Positions 1-9,221 of a DNA stretch of 64,000 bases are shown here, in pieces (position 1 is the stretch's first letter; every line of letters begins with the position of its first letter). The stretch is from an uncultured Eubacterium sp. (GTDB lineage Bacteria; Bacillota; Clostridia; Peptostreptococcales; Anaerovoracaceae). Below the pieces are notes generated by a model, which ran no database searches, was not told where the DNA came from, and saw only the letters and a list, made by a program, of their open reading frames with translations. Location of the stretch: NCBI GenBank assembly GCA_946555345.1, contig CAMNSS010000015.1, forward strand, positions 23,709 through 87,708, read 5' to 3'. Position numbers and translations under genes: made by a program.

Positions 1-2
1 TC

Positions 3-1769
3 TTTTTAAGCATCGGATATTCCACCTGCCACTGGTGCCATGTGATGGCGCATGAAAGCTTTGAAAATGAAAAAATCGCACAGAGCCTGAACGATGCGTT
101 TATCTGCATTAAAGTGGACCGGGAAGAACGGCCTGATCTCGATCACGTATATATGCAAGCTTGCCAGCTGATGACGGGAAGCGGCGGGTGGCCGATGAGC
201 GTATTCCTTACGCCCGGCAAAAAACCGTTCTTCGCTGGAACGTATTTCCCGCCCAGCGCATTTTTGAAGCTCATCAAGATACTGTCCGCCCAATGGAAAG
301 CAAACAGGGATGAGCTTTTGAAAAGCGCGGCGCAAATCGAAGCGGCCATGCATACGGCTAGCCATGCGCAAGACGGTTCGATTGCTTCTGCCCCTGCCCC
401 GGACCTGCTCTTAAAAGATGCACTGGAATATTTTCGCGCGTCTTTTGACCCAGTAAACGGCGGTTTTGGCACAGCGCCGAAATTTCCTTCGCCCCACAAC
501 TTGATGCTGCTGCTTGCCACTGCGCCGCAGATGGCGGAAAAAACGCTTTTGCAGATGTACAAAGGCGGGATATTCGACCACATCGGCGGCGGGTTTTCCA
601 GGTATTCCACCGATGACAAGTGGCTTGCGCCCCATTTTGAAAAGATGCTCTATGACAATGCCTTGCTGGCGATTGCCTACACGCTGGCCTATGCAAAGAC
701 GCAAAGCGTTTTTTTCCGATATGTGGCGGAACGGACCTTGCATTACCTGATGCGGGAAATGCGTTCTCCAGAAGGCGGCTTCTATACGGCGCAGGATGCC
801 GACACGGATGGGGAAGAAGGAAAATATTATCTGTTTACGCCGAAGGAAACCGATGCGGTTTTAGGAAATGATGCGAAAGCGTTCTGCGCCCGCTATGATA
901 TCACGAATGCGGGAAATTTTGAAGGGAAAAGCATTCCCAACTTATTAAAATCGGCGGCAGGAATTGAAATTGCAGAGGCAGGCTCGCTAGCAGATATTGC
1001 CAAATACGGCGCTGCCACAAGCGACGGCGGATTCCTCGCTGCATCTGCGGAAAATCATGCTTTCGCAGAAGACCTGCAAAAGCTCTACGAGTACCGCAAA
1101 GACAGGGCCTCCCTCCACCGGGACGAAAAAATCCTCACGGGATGGAATTCCCTGGCTGCGGCGGCATTTGCTTTTGCGGGCAGAATCTTTAAAAACGAAG
1201 AACTGATCTTTGTTGCAGAGAAAACGATGGATTTTATACAGGACTATCTCACTGCGAACGGTATGCTCTTCGCCAGCTTTTCGCCAGCAAAAAAAAGCAT
1301 TCCTGCATTTTTAGACGATTACGCATTTTATACGCTGGCGCTGATCCAGACATACCACGCCACGCAAAATAGCGGGTATCTCTCCCAGGCCATCGGCATG
1401 GCAACCCGGACGATCGAACAATTTTGGGATGAGAAAGACCACGGCTTTTTCTTTTCGGGCAAAGAAAACGAAACGCTCATAACAGCGGTCAAAGAAACTT
1501 ATGATGGCGCGATCCCATCAGCAAATGCAGTCATGAGTTACAACCTGATGCAGCTCGCCAAGAACATCGAAAACGGCAAAACGCACCAGACGCCCACAGG
1601 CGTACTGGCGCAATTAAAGGATATCCTGTGCAAGCATAATGACTTCATGGACAAACAATCGTCGATACAACCTGCTGGCCACGGCTTTTACCTGTTCGCC
1701 CGGTTCCCGCTAAAGGAAACGGACTGCCGGGGCGGCATATGCAGGCTCACAGGTGAAGACGTGTTTTAA
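3..1769 (+). CDS. Thioredoxin-fold DUF255 protein (YyaL/SPATA20 family), 5' end missing
   Basis: The reading frame is already open at base 3, so the N-terminus lies outside the window; the first internal ATG at 42 is not the true start. Within the first codons it reads SIGYSTCHWCHVMAHESFE, the family signature with a CxxC-like CHWC pair in a thioredoxin fold. The rest, about 560 residues, matches the family's second half, a six-hairpin (alpha/alpha) glycosidase-like domain with motifs such as GGWPMSVFLTP, GGIFDHIGGGFSRYS, HFEKMLYDNA and EGGFYTAQDADT. Family members are cytoplasmic and their reaction is not established. It converges on the next gene with only 6 bases between the stops. Family assignment is very secure; function is unknown. 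Confidence 0.93.
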   Translation, partial: FLSIGYSTCHWCHVMAHESFENEKIAQSLNDAFICIKVDREERPDLDHVYMQACQLMTGSGGWPMSVFLTPGKKPFFAGTYFPPSAFLKLIKILSAQWKANRDELLKSAAQIEAAMHTASHAQDGSIASAPAPDLLLKDALEYFRASFDPVNGGFGTAPKFPSPHNLMLLLATAPQMAEKTLLQMYKGGIFDHIGGGFSRYSTDDKWLAPHFEKMLYDNALLAIAYTLAYAKTQSVFFRYVAERTLHYLMREMRSPEGGFYTAQDADTDGEEGKYYLFTPKETDAVLGNDAKAFCARYDITNAGNFEGKSIPNLLKSAAGIEIAEAGSLADIAKYGAATSDGGFLAASAENHAFAEDLQKLYEYRKDRASLHRDEKILTGWNSLAAAAFAFAGRIFKNEELIFVAEKTMDFIQDYLTANGMLFASFSPAKKSIPAFLDDYAFYTLALIQTYHATQNSGYLSQAIGMATRTIEQFWDEKDHGFFFSGKENETLITAVKETYDGAIPSANAVMSYNLMQLAKNIENGKTHQTPTGVLAQLKDILCKHNDFMDKQSSIQPAGHGFYLFARFPLKETDCRGGICRLTGEDVF

Positions 1770-1775
1770 ATTCCT

Positions 1776-3071
1776 TTAAACCCTGGCGTTTTTTACAGCG
1801 GGATTGTCAAGGATGCGGCCATGTTCATCAAACCTCGAGCCGTGGCATGGACAATCCCATGTATTTTCATCCTCGTTGTGTTTCAAGGCACAGCCCAAAT
1901 GGGAACACCGCTTCCCCTTTGGCGTGAAAAAATTCTTGATTGTTTCCGCGGCATTCAACGCAAGCTGTGGACGGAGCATCGGCCTGCCCGGCGAAAAGAT
2001 TTCCGCATACTCGTTTTCCCGCCCCATGGCAAGATCCGTCAAAATCGACGCCGCCGCCATTGCGGAGGTCATGCCCCATTCGTTAAAACCCGTCGCTACG
2101 TAAACGTGCGGCAAAGCGCGGCTGTACGTTCCAATATAAGGGATTTCATCCAGGCTGATGCAATCCTGCGCAGCCCAAGCGTACTTCTCACGGGCATCCG
2201 GGAACACGCCCTTTACGAACTCCCGTACGAAAGAAAAACCGTCCTGCGCTGTCCCCGTGCGGGCGTCGCCCCCGCCTACGATAAGCAAATCCTTGTAGTT
2301 CCTGAGATAAATTCCCCTTTGCCCTGGATCGGCATACGTTCCGGGAAGCGCGGGCGCATGCGCAAGCGCAACGACAAAGGAACGCTTTTGATACAGCTTG
2401 AGCGGATAAAGCCCTTTCAGTTTCAGGAAAGGATAATGCGCCGCAATGATGATTTTTTTCGCAGTGATCTTTCCATGAGCCGTATATGCAGTCGTCCCTT
2501 TGACATCGACGATATGAGTATTCTCCTTTATATGCAGCCTTTTGGAAAGCGCACCCAACAGCTTCAATGGATGCATCTGCGCCGCCTTAGGAAAACGCAC
2601 CGCCCCAGCGATCTCAAAAGGCAGCCCGCATTCTTCCGTATATTCCGCTTCCGCACCCAATTCCTTGAGAATCGCCGCCTCCACCTGCAAATCCTGTTTT
2701 TCCGTCAGCGAATAGAGGTACGATGGTTTTTCCTCATATTCAAAATCATGCCGTCCGGAAAGCGCCTGGTATGCATGAAACGCATTCATGTTTGCAGCAA
2801 GATACCCGCGCGCAACTTCTTTGCCAAACCGTTTCACCATTTTCGTATATACATCGCTATGCTGCGCTGTGATAACCGCCGTCGTGCCTGCGGTCGTCCC
2901 GCTTCCGATCTGCCTGCCCTCTGCCAACAGATATTCAACGCCCTGTTCATGCAGCATATGTGCGCATAAAACGCCTGTAATCCCGCCTCCGATAACCAAT
3001 ACATCCGTTTCTGCATCCCCTTGCAGACGGGGAAAATGCGGCAATTCCATCTTTTCTTCCCATAGTCTCAT
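1776..3071 (-). CDS. FAD-dependent oxidoreductase with C-terminal Rieske domain (YhfW-like)
   Basis: 431 residues. The N-terminal half is a DadA-type FAD oxidoreductase with the dinucleotide-binding motif DVLVIGGGITG near residue 20. The last 45 residues are a Rieske 2Fe-2S domain with CSHLGC and CPCHGSRF, i.e. the Cys-His / Cys-His ligand pairs. I chose ATG 3071 because a perfect AGGAGGTGG lies 5 bases upstream; the longer open frame to 3152 has no ribosome binding site. Known relatives are soluble flavoprotein/Rieske fusions of unknown substrate, probably amine or sugar-acid oxidation. The stretch upstream of it holds the terminator of the next gene, so it is probably transcribed alone. Confidence 0.9.
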   Translation of the reverse strand: MRLWEEKMELPHFPRLQGDAETDVLVIGGGITGVLCAHMLHEQGVEYLLAEGRQIGSGTTAGTTAVITAQHSDVYTKMVKRFGKEVARGYLAANMNAFHAYQALSGRHDFEYEEKPSYLYSLTEKQDLQVEAAILKELGAEAEYTEECGLPFEIAGAVRFPKAAQMHPLKLLGALSKRLHIKENTHIVDVKGTTAYTAHGKITAKKIIIAAHYPFLKLKGLYPLKLYQKRSFVVALAHAPALPGTYADPGQRGIYLRNYKDLLIVGGGDARTGTAQDGFSFVREFVKGVFPDAREKYAWAAQDCISLDEIPYIGTYSRALPHVYVATGFNEWGMTSAMAAASILTDLAMGRENEYAEIFSPGRPMLRPQLALNAAETIKNFFTPKGKRCSHLGCALKHNEDENTWDCPCHGSRFDEHGRILDNPAVKNARV

Positions 3072-3152
3072 AATGCCACCTCCTATGGGATTAGTATTTG
3101 ATGCAAAGGGAAACAGTATCCGCATTTTTAAGTCCGTACGCAAAGAAAGCAC

Positions 3153-3203
3153 AAAAAACAGGAGGACGGGACGCCAGACGATGCTGGTACGCCACTCCTC
3201 CTG
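3153..3203 (-). terminator. Intrinsic terminator after the M28 peptidase gene
   Basis: CAGGAGGA (3159-3166) pairs with TCCTCCTG (3196-3203), with an inner CCAG/CTGG helix, and is followed on the minus strand by a run of six T. It lies 65 bases past the stop of the peptidase gene. Confidence 0.7.
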
Positions 3204-3267
3204 CTCATGGGATGATTTAGCGTTCTTTTCGTTGATGCATTACGTGTTTTTCTATCATTTCATGTGG

Positions 3268-5436
3268 TTACTTGCGCAATGCTTCCGCCATCTTCTCCAT
3301 GGCTGCTATCTCTGCATTGCAGTATTCCGCTACATAAGGCAGAAGTTCCGCACGGGCATCTTCATAAGCCTTGATCGCTGCCGCATAATCGATCTGCGGA
3401 TTTTCTTCTTCCGCCTGCATTACCAGCTCATAAGTGGTATCACCCACATAGCATACCGGAATCATGCGGTTGAGCGCCCAATATTCCTTGCTGTCAGCGG
3501 ATTTTTCAGGATCGTACTGCGCAAGCACTTCTTCTGCAACTTGTTTATCGAACAGATAGTAGATATACTCTTTCTCGCCATTGAGCGTCCAGGCGATATC
3601 GAGTGCGCCGGACTCCTCGTCCTCTGCATAAAGTTCTTCTTTTTCAAGCGCCTTTACCATGCCGCCTAGCGCATTGATGTCGTCGTCCAAGTTCGGATGG
3701 CCTACATACACATCGATATCATCGGTCTTCGTGCATTCTGCCTGGAGAATGCGGAACGCTTCCAGCGTCTTCTGGTTCAGCTGGGCGCCTTCTTCCCTAA
3801 GCCCCGCCAGTTCCTCGTCCGAACCCTCGCCTGCTACTGCTTCTTCGTACCTGGCATTTACATCCGCAATCGCTTCATTATGCGCCTTCACGGTTTTTCG
3901 CAGAGCTTTCACCGTATCCAGGTATGCGCCAGGGTCAGCCTCCGCTTCCTTGGCGATATCCTGGCCGAGGTTTTCTTTCAGCATATCGCATGCCGCCGTA
4001 AGGTCGAGTTCAAGCGCAGGCATCTTGTCGATATATATCGCGAAAGCGCCGTACCAGTTGAGGTTGCTTTTCATCGTGTCCTCATGCCACGTGTCCTTAT
4101 CATCCGCAGCCGTATGGTAGCGCTGCTGCATAAACGCATCGTCTTCAAAGCCATTGATGATATATGGAACGCCGTGATACCTGTAAGATACGCCATCTTC
4201 CATCACGTTGACAGACCCTGCTTCCTCCGATATTGACACATCGCCCGCCGTAACCACAAGGCCTGACTCTGCCGCCATCTTGCTGATCAGCGAATGAAAT
4301 TCGGGAACGCCTGCGATTACCAGGTTATCGTCCTTCACCTGGAAGGCCGGGAGTTCACAGTTAAGCATCGCCAGCGTTTTTCCCGCCCATTCCGGGTGCG
4401 CATCGTGGATCATGCCCCATGCGCCCGTCGTATAGTCGAACTGGGAATTGGTTGCGCCCCATTCTTCTGCGCCGTGCGCTACGACTACGATATCGTTTTC
4501 AGGCGCATAGCCTGAATCAATAAGGGCTTTTGCTACTGCGAAATCAAGGGCTATCGCCGCTGAATCGTCCTGGAATCCGTACCAGTATTTGTCATAATGG
4601 CCTGCGATCATGATCTGCTGATCCGATGATTTTCCTTTGATTTTGCCGACGACATTATAGGTCGTCCCGCTGCCCTCTTCCACGACAGCATCCACCATCA
4701 GCGTGGCTTGGTTATTTCCTGCCTTGATGGCCTTTTTAATATCCTTCGCCTGGTTTGCGCTGATTGCCACGACAGGGATCAAGCTATCACAGCATACGTC
4801 CTGAACATTTACGGTGTCGTCGTTGAGTTCGCCATAGCCGCCGGCGGAATAAGTCACGATCGCCGCTGCGCCCCTTGCGTTCGCTTGCCTGATGTAGTTA
4901 TCGATCCACGCTTCATTCCACTGGTCTACCCCAGCCAAAACAATCTTTCCTTCCACATCCTTGCCGTCGTAATCAGCGGCAAATCCTGTGGCGACGTCTA
5001 CGATTTCTGCGCTAATGCCATCCGCATCCGTACCGTTGCACTGGTACGATGCAGGCATCAGGTCGATGTCGGTTCCTTCTAATGTAAGGCTAGCGTCATT
5101 GAACTGGAACTTGTCTACGGCCGTTGCGACCTTTTCCACGTCGGTAAGCCCAATTTTTTTCATTTCCTGTTCCAGAAAATCGGCCGTCTTATGCTCTGCA
5201 TCAGAGCCGGAGGTCCTCCAGCCCAGCTCATTGTCCCAATACTGTTCATCATACGCCAAGGTTTCTGCAAGCCCATAAGCATATTCAAGGTCGATGCTGT
5301 CAATATAGCCCTGTACCTCTTCCGCCATGGACAGTTCCGAATTGATTTGGTTATCTGTGCTTCCGCAAGCCGCCAATGAAAAAACCATTGCCAGGGATAC
5401 GGCCGCGCCAGCTATTTTGATGAAACCTTTCCTCAT
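3268..5436 (-). CDS. M28-family zinc aminopeptidase, lipoprotein
   Basis: About 722 residues. A short lipoprotein signal peptide ends in the lipobox SLAAC, so it should be anchored outside the membrane. A PA (protease-associated) insert is followed by the M28 zinc core: GHYDKY (first His and Asp), FQDDSAA (bridging Asp), HGAEEWG (catalytic Glu pair) and a late YRYHG His. A long helical C-terminal extension follows. AAGGAG sits 9 bases before ATG 5436 (an alternative ATG at 5442 is only 3 bases from it). It probably releases N-terminal amino acids from external peptides. It is followed upstream by an amino-acid permease in the same direction, suggesting peptide/amino-acid scavenging. Confidence 0.9.
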   Translation of the reverse strand: MRKGFIKIAGAAVSLAMVFSLAACGSTDNQINSELSMAEEVQGYIDSIDLEYAYGLAETLAYDEQYWDNELGWRTSGSDAEHKTADFLEQEMKKIGLTDVEKVATAVDKFQFNDASLTLEGTDIDLMPASYQCNGTDADGISAEIVDVATGFAADYDGKDVEGKIVLAGVDQWNEAWIDNYIRQANARGAAAIVTYSAGGYGELNDDTVNVQDVCCDSLIPVVAISANQAKDIKKAIKAGNNQATLMVDAVVEEGSGTTYNVVGKIKGKSSDQQIMIAGHYDKYWYGFQDDSAAIALDFAVAKALIDSGYAPENDIVVVAHGAEEWGATNSQFDYTTGAWGMIHDAHPEWAGKTLAMLNCELPAFQVKDDNLVIAGVPEFHSLISKMAAESGLVVTAGDVSISEEAGSVNVMEDGVSYRYHGVPYIINGFEDDAFMQQRYHTAADDKDTWHEDTMKSNLNWYGAFAIYIDKMPALELDLTAACDMLKENLGQDIAKEAEADPGAYLDTVKALRKTVKAHNEAIADVNARYEEAVAGEGSDEELAGLREEGAQLNQKTLEAFRILQAECTKTDDIDVYVGHPNLDDDINALGGMVKALEKEELYAEDEESGALDIAWTLNGEKEYIYYLFDKQVAEEVLAQYDPEKSADSKEYWALNRMIPVCYVGDTTYELVMQAEEENPQIDYAAAIKAYEDARAELLPYVAEYCNAEIAAMEKMAEALRK

Positions 5437-5572
5437 TCGCATACACTCCTTCCTCTTGTAAAATAGAGATTGCATTTGTTATAATACGCAAACTTGCCAA
5501 CGCATATTTCAATAAACGCCTCCTTGCACTGGCGCCGTTAGAATGTCCAGCGTTTATAATACCATCCCGCCA

Positions 5573-7258
5573 TCAGCTTTTTTCTGTTTTTCTGGAAACA
5601 AAGAAGAAAATGATGCAAAGCACTGCGCATACGATCGTAAACACATTGAGGTACGTCCCGATCACGTTTACGATGGAATCCACGTTGACATTTTCTATGA
5701 TTCCGTCGAAATAATCCCCGGATTCCCAGGCATCGTCCGTCCCCCAGCCTTCATACCAAGGAACAAATGCACATGTGATCACGTTCAATATCGTAATCAA
5801 TAAGAACAGGAGCGAGATCCGTTTCGTATCGCCAACGGCAAGCCCCGTCTTCGGATTTCCCGGAAATGATGCGGCATCCTTTTTCGTAAGGCCGCCGTAC
5901 CTTCTTCGCCAGATGAAGTAAAGTACCGGACCTGAAACCATCGCCGTCATGCCGCCGAGATAATAATCCGAACCATTGATTACCATCGCAAAAAGCGCAA
6001 TGCAGATCGGCACGACGCAAAGGATCACGAGAACACCAAACCCGCCCGGGATCTTGAATTTGTATTCTTCCGCTGGGATCTTCTTCCGCAGGATCATAGC
6101 CGAAATATATACGAGGATATACGATGCGATCAACATATGCACGTCTATGATGATGACAAATCCAAACGGCAGCATACATAAAATCATCGTGGATATCGCT
6201 ACCGACAGTACCGCAATGTACGGAACGCCATGCTTTTTATCGCACTTGACGAGTACCGGCGGCGCCAGATTATCGTCTGCCAGGGAAAAGAAGCCTCTCG
6301 ACCCCGATGCAATATAAGTATTGAAAATCGAACACTGTGCGAATATAGCGACCAGTACGAAGAATACGCCCATCGCAGGACCCCAGAAGGTCTCTACTAC
6401 ATCCGAATATCCAACTGTGCCTGCTTCCGTACCCCAGTTGTCCCACTGGCCCAGCGAACCGAGGCCTGCAACCGTAGGCAGGATATAAACAGCCATGATC
6501 AGCGGAATGGTGATCAGCGTTCCTTTCGGGATCACCTGCGGATTCTTTACTTCACCTGCGATCGTGGACATGGATTCATAACCTGAATACATCCACATGC
6601 ATACGGAGATTCCGCCTGCGATGAAGAACAGCCAGTCGGAAGCGCCTTCCGCCTCATACGCCGTGAGCTGGAAAGAAACGGTATCCGCCGTTTCAGCGTT
6701 GCCGCCCCAATTCATAAAGCCGCATATGGCAACAAGGGCAAACGCTACCATGACCAGGATAGAGAGAATGGTGCTGGCAATCCCGACATCCTTGACGCCG
6801 CGGATATTGATATAAGTAAAGATGATGATCATTGCTGCTTTGATGGCAAATTCACCTGTCCAGCCCAGATCCCAGTATGCAGCAGCATACCCGCCCGCTA
6901 AAATAACATATACCGCATTATCAATATAGATGGAAATGGTTCTCCACCAGCCTGCCTGGAAACCCCAAAATTCTCCCAAGGCCTCCTGCACCCACTTGTA
7001 GTAACCGCCTTCCTGCGGCCTCACCGAACCGAGCTCCGACGCAACAAGCCCGAACGGCAGCGCCCATATAAACGGCATCACGCAGAGCATGACGATGGAA
7101 AGACCCGGCCCGCATTCAGGAATCATCTCTTCGATTCCGTAGCATCCTGCGGCTACGAGGCAGAAGATCATGAATACGACGGTAGATACCTTCAAGTCAT
7201 GCTTTTTCAACCCGTGTTCGCCTACCTCGGCGACATTGTTTTTTTGACTTTGTGTCAT
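5573..7258 (-). CDS. APC-superfamily amino acid permease
   Basis: 561 residues with at least 12 hydrophobic segments. The N-terminal segment around VFMIFCLVAAGCYGIEEMI and the GGYYKWVQEALG motif are typical of amino acid/polyamine/organocation transporters of the GadC/glutamate-antiporter-like branch. AAAGGAGGT lies 5 bases before the ATG. A polar insertion between the last two predicted segments is somewhat long. It lies upstream of, and on the same strand as, the secreted M28 peptidase, so import of the peptidase's products is a plausible role. Substrate cannot be read from the sequence. Confidence 0.88.
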   Translation of the reverse strand: MTQSQKNNVAEVGEHGLKKHDLKVSTVVFMIFCLVAAGCYGIEEMIPECGPGLSIVMLCVMPFIWALPFGLVASELGSVRPQEGGYYKWVQEALGEFWGFQAGWWRTISIYIDNAVYVILAGGYAAAYWDLGWTGEFAIKAAMIIIFTYINIRGVKDVGIASTILSILVMVAFALVAICGFMNWGGNAETADTVSFQLTAYEAEGASDWLFFIAGGISVCMWMYSGYESMSTIAGEVKNPQVIPKGTLITIPLIMAVYILPTVAGLGSLGQWDNWGTEAGTVGYSDVVETFWGPAMGVFFVLVAIFAQCSIFNTYIASGSRGFFSLADDNLAPPVLVKCDKKHGVPYIAVLSVAISTMILCMLPFGFVIIIDVHMLIASYILVYISAMILRKKIPAEEYKFKIPGGFGVLVILCVVPICIALFAMVINGSDYYLGGMTAMVSGPVLYFIWRRRYGGLTKKDAASFPGNPKTGLAVGDTKRISLLFLLITILNVITCAFVPWYEGWGTDDAWESGDYFDGIIENVNVDSIVNVIGTYLNVFTIVCAVLCIIFFFVSRKTEKS

Positions 7259-7642
7259 GTTTACCTCCTTTTTAAAATGATAAATGAAATAAATATCTAA
7301 GTATATATTGTATTCTTTATGATACGCTTTATGAAATATACTTATTGCTGTCTTTTCAGCGATAAAAGGTGACTTTGCTTAAAAAAGCGGCTATTCACCA
7401 CTTTTTGGAAAACAAAAAGCAAAATGAAAGATGTTTTTGTGCAAGTTACCTATTGTTTTTAAGAGAAGCAACAATTTACCTTGTCTTCTATCAAGAATCT
7501 TTGCGGCACAAAAAAACAAACGGTTTCCAGTTCGCTAATTGGAATAATTTTAGGCATATTTCCGCTCCTTTTATACTTTAACGACAGCCTCATTCTCCCC
7601 TTTTGAAAAGCATTAGATTCATTTCTTCATCGCATTATAAAA
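7259..7642. other. AT-rich intergenic region
   Basis: About 380 bases between the permease start and the tRNA terminator. It is AT-rich and presumably holds the permease promoter, but I see no reading frame with a ribosome binding site and no convincing structured RNA. Confidence 0.5.
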
Positions 7643-7669
7643 CCCCGCCATATTTTCCTTACAGCGGGG
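7643..7669 (-). terminator. Terminator of the tRNA-Leu transcript
   Basis: CCCCGC and GCGGGG arms separated by 15 bases, followed on the minus strand by TTTTAT. It begins about 40 bases past the tRNA 3' end. Confidence 0.8.
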
Positions 7670-7708
7670 AATCAATGATTGAACTTTTAACTTAGGATAA
7701 AGCCTATT

Positions 7709-7791
7709 TGGTGCGGCCGACCGGACTTGAACCGGTACGGTCTCCCACACGCCCCTCAAACGTGCGCGTCTGCCTATTCCGCCACGGCCGC
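7709..7791 (-). tRNA. tRNA-Leu (anticodon GAG)
   Basis: The minus strand folds as a class II tRNA: acceptor GCGGCCG/CGGCCGC, D-arm, anticodon stem CACGT/GCGTG with loop TTGAGGG giving anticodon GAG (reads CUC/CUU), a long variable arm typical of tRNA-Leu, T-arm CCGGTTCAAGTCCGG, discriminator A and an encoded CCA end (7709-7711). Confidence 0.95.
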
Positions 7792-7901
7792 ATATGTGTA
7801 CATCTGAATGTGCGCTTTTAATACCGCACATCGTTTCCAATCAGTACTTCTCTATTGTAAATATTCCGTCCTATTTTGTCAATAAAAGTTTTTGAAATAA
7901 G

Positions 7902-8247
7902 CAAAAAAATAATAATACCGATTGCTTGCGCTTAAAACCTATTTCCTTCCTCTGCAAAGCTTCCATCTTCTAACCTCTGACGTCTTAGACTTACTCTTTC
8001 CATCTATTCTTTCTTACAGCTTGTCAGCTGCTACATTGTCTCTTGCTCTTTGGTTTCTTGAAGTTTCTGCTTCGCACTTAACCGAATCTCTCCTCTTTTT
8101 CGATCCGGCGGTTTTCACGTTTCGCAATCGGTATTAACGTTGTTCTTCTTGATGCACTTCTGGTGGAATCACCCTCTTTCCCATTCGATTCTATTATCCA
8201 ATAACTTATTTCTGCATTTTTAGGTTGGTGTACATATCTCCTTTCTT
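7902..8247 (-). ncRNA. Candidate structured non-coding RNA downstream of coaE
   Basis: No protein frame fits this stretch, but it has its own strong promoter (8254-8282) giving a start near 8247. A perfect 13-bp inverted repeat, TAATACCGATTGC at 7913-7925 and its complement at 8124-8136, would close a helix around about 200 bases, and a run of seven T on the minus strand follows (7902-7908). The enclosed transcript is strikingly purine-rich, with small local hairpins. A 9-codon AUG frame near the 5' end has AGGAG too close to be a good start. I do not recognise the family; the raiA-type Clostridia RNAs should be tested first. Confidence 0.5.
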
Positions 8248-8253
8248 GGCTCT

Positions 8254-8282
8254 ATTATAGCACCATAGAAAAGCGTTTGCAA
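8254..8282 (-). promoter_or_regulatory. Promoter of the RNA downstream of coaE
   Basis: TTGCAA (8277-8282), a 17-base spacer and TATAAT (8254-8259) on the minus strand. It lies inside the last codons of coaE, so the downstream RNA has an independent start. Confidence 0.7.
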
Positions 8283-9139
8283 GAATTTTTTGAAAATTGT
8301 TGCAAAAAATTTTCAAGCTTTCGTGCAAGTTCCTCCTGGCTGCCCGAATTATCGATAATGATATCGGATTTTGCCTTTTTTTCATCATCGCTTAACTGGC
8401 TGTTGATCCTGTCCCGGACTTCCCGCTCAGTCACGCCATCACGGCTGCATACCCGGCGGATGCGCGCCGCCTCATCTGCAACGAACAATAAAACCAAATC
8501 GCATCGTTCATCAAGTCCTGCTTCAAAGAGAAGCGGCGCATCCAGGAGGATGCCAATGGGGTTTTCCACGCCCGTTACCGCCCGTTCTCCGCTAAGTATC
8601 TCATCCGCATCGGTCTTGCGTTTCGTTTCTGCGCCGGGTGCGCCAGCCTTGTAAACTGCACTCCCCTGCACACCCACAGCTTCACCCGCATCCGCAGCGG
8701 CCTCACAATCCGCTCTCCTGCGCATACGCATCATTTTATCTGTATGCGCCGTTTCATCCATCCCCGCCGCAGCGGCCGCTTTCCGAAGCGCATCGATCTG
8801 TGCATCAATCTCCGCAATAATCGCCTGAAACATCACCCGGTCCAGTTCCCGCTTCCGCTCTTTATCGGTAAACACGAGGGAGGCCAGCGCCGCCCGGTCC
8901 AAGCTGCCGTCGGGATGCAAAATTTCGACACCTTCTTTGCCAAACTGGCCGGAAGGCCCGAACAAACCGTCCAGCACAGACAGCATTGGACTGCCATCGG
9001 AAGTGATGCACCGGCTGATCGCATCAGCGTCTATATGCGCAAACCCTCTTCCCTTTAAATATTCTGCGGCGGTGGATTTTCCCGTACCGATCCCGCCTGT
9101 CAAGCCCACGACCCGAAATTTCTGTTCCATCCGTTCCAT
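8255..9139 (-). CDS. coaE: Dephospho-CoA kinase with an unusual internal insertion
   Basis: 294 residues, against about 200 for the family. It catalyses the last step of coenzyme A synthesis, phosphorylating dephospho-CoA. Walker A is GLTGGIGTGKST at residues 12-23; HIDADAI and DAPLLFEAGL are family motifs, and the C-terminal lid has RINSQLSDDEKK and IIDNSGSQEE. Residues about 121-192, between the helical substrate domain and DAPLLFEAGL, are an extra Ala/Arg/Gly-rich segment absent from ordinary CoaE. GGAGAGG stands about 10 bases before the ATG. It lies 82 bases after polA on the same strand, a pairing seen in several bacteria. The assignment is secure; the insertion is odd. Confidence 0.95.
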   Translation of the reverse strand: MERMEQKFRVVGLTGGIGTGKSTAAEYLKGRGFAHIDADAISRCITSDGSPMLSVLDGLFGPSGQFGKEGVEILHPDGSLDRAALASLVFTDKERKRELDRVMFQAIIAEIDAQIDALRKAAAAAGMDETAHTDKMMRMRRRADCEAAADAGEAVGVQGSAVYKAGAPGAETKRKTDADEILSGERAVTGVENPIGILLDAPLLFEAGLDERCDLVLLFVADEAARIRRVCSRDGVTEREVRDRINSQLSDDEKKAKSDIIIDNSGSQEELARKLENFLQQFSKNSCKRFSMVL

Positions 9140-9221
9140 CTGCTGTATTCCTCTCCTGCCTCAACCGCTTTCCCGCAAATCATGCATCCTGACGGAAATG
9201 CAATTTCTTTTAAAAGCGCGC

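Noticed and set aside
1821..2969. 382-codon plus-strand reading frame
   Set aside because: It is the antisense shadow of the FAD/Rieske gene, Arg-rich and without a start site.
7619..7840. 73-residue minus-strand reading frame
   Set aside because: It runs straight through tRNA-Leu and has no ribosome binding site.
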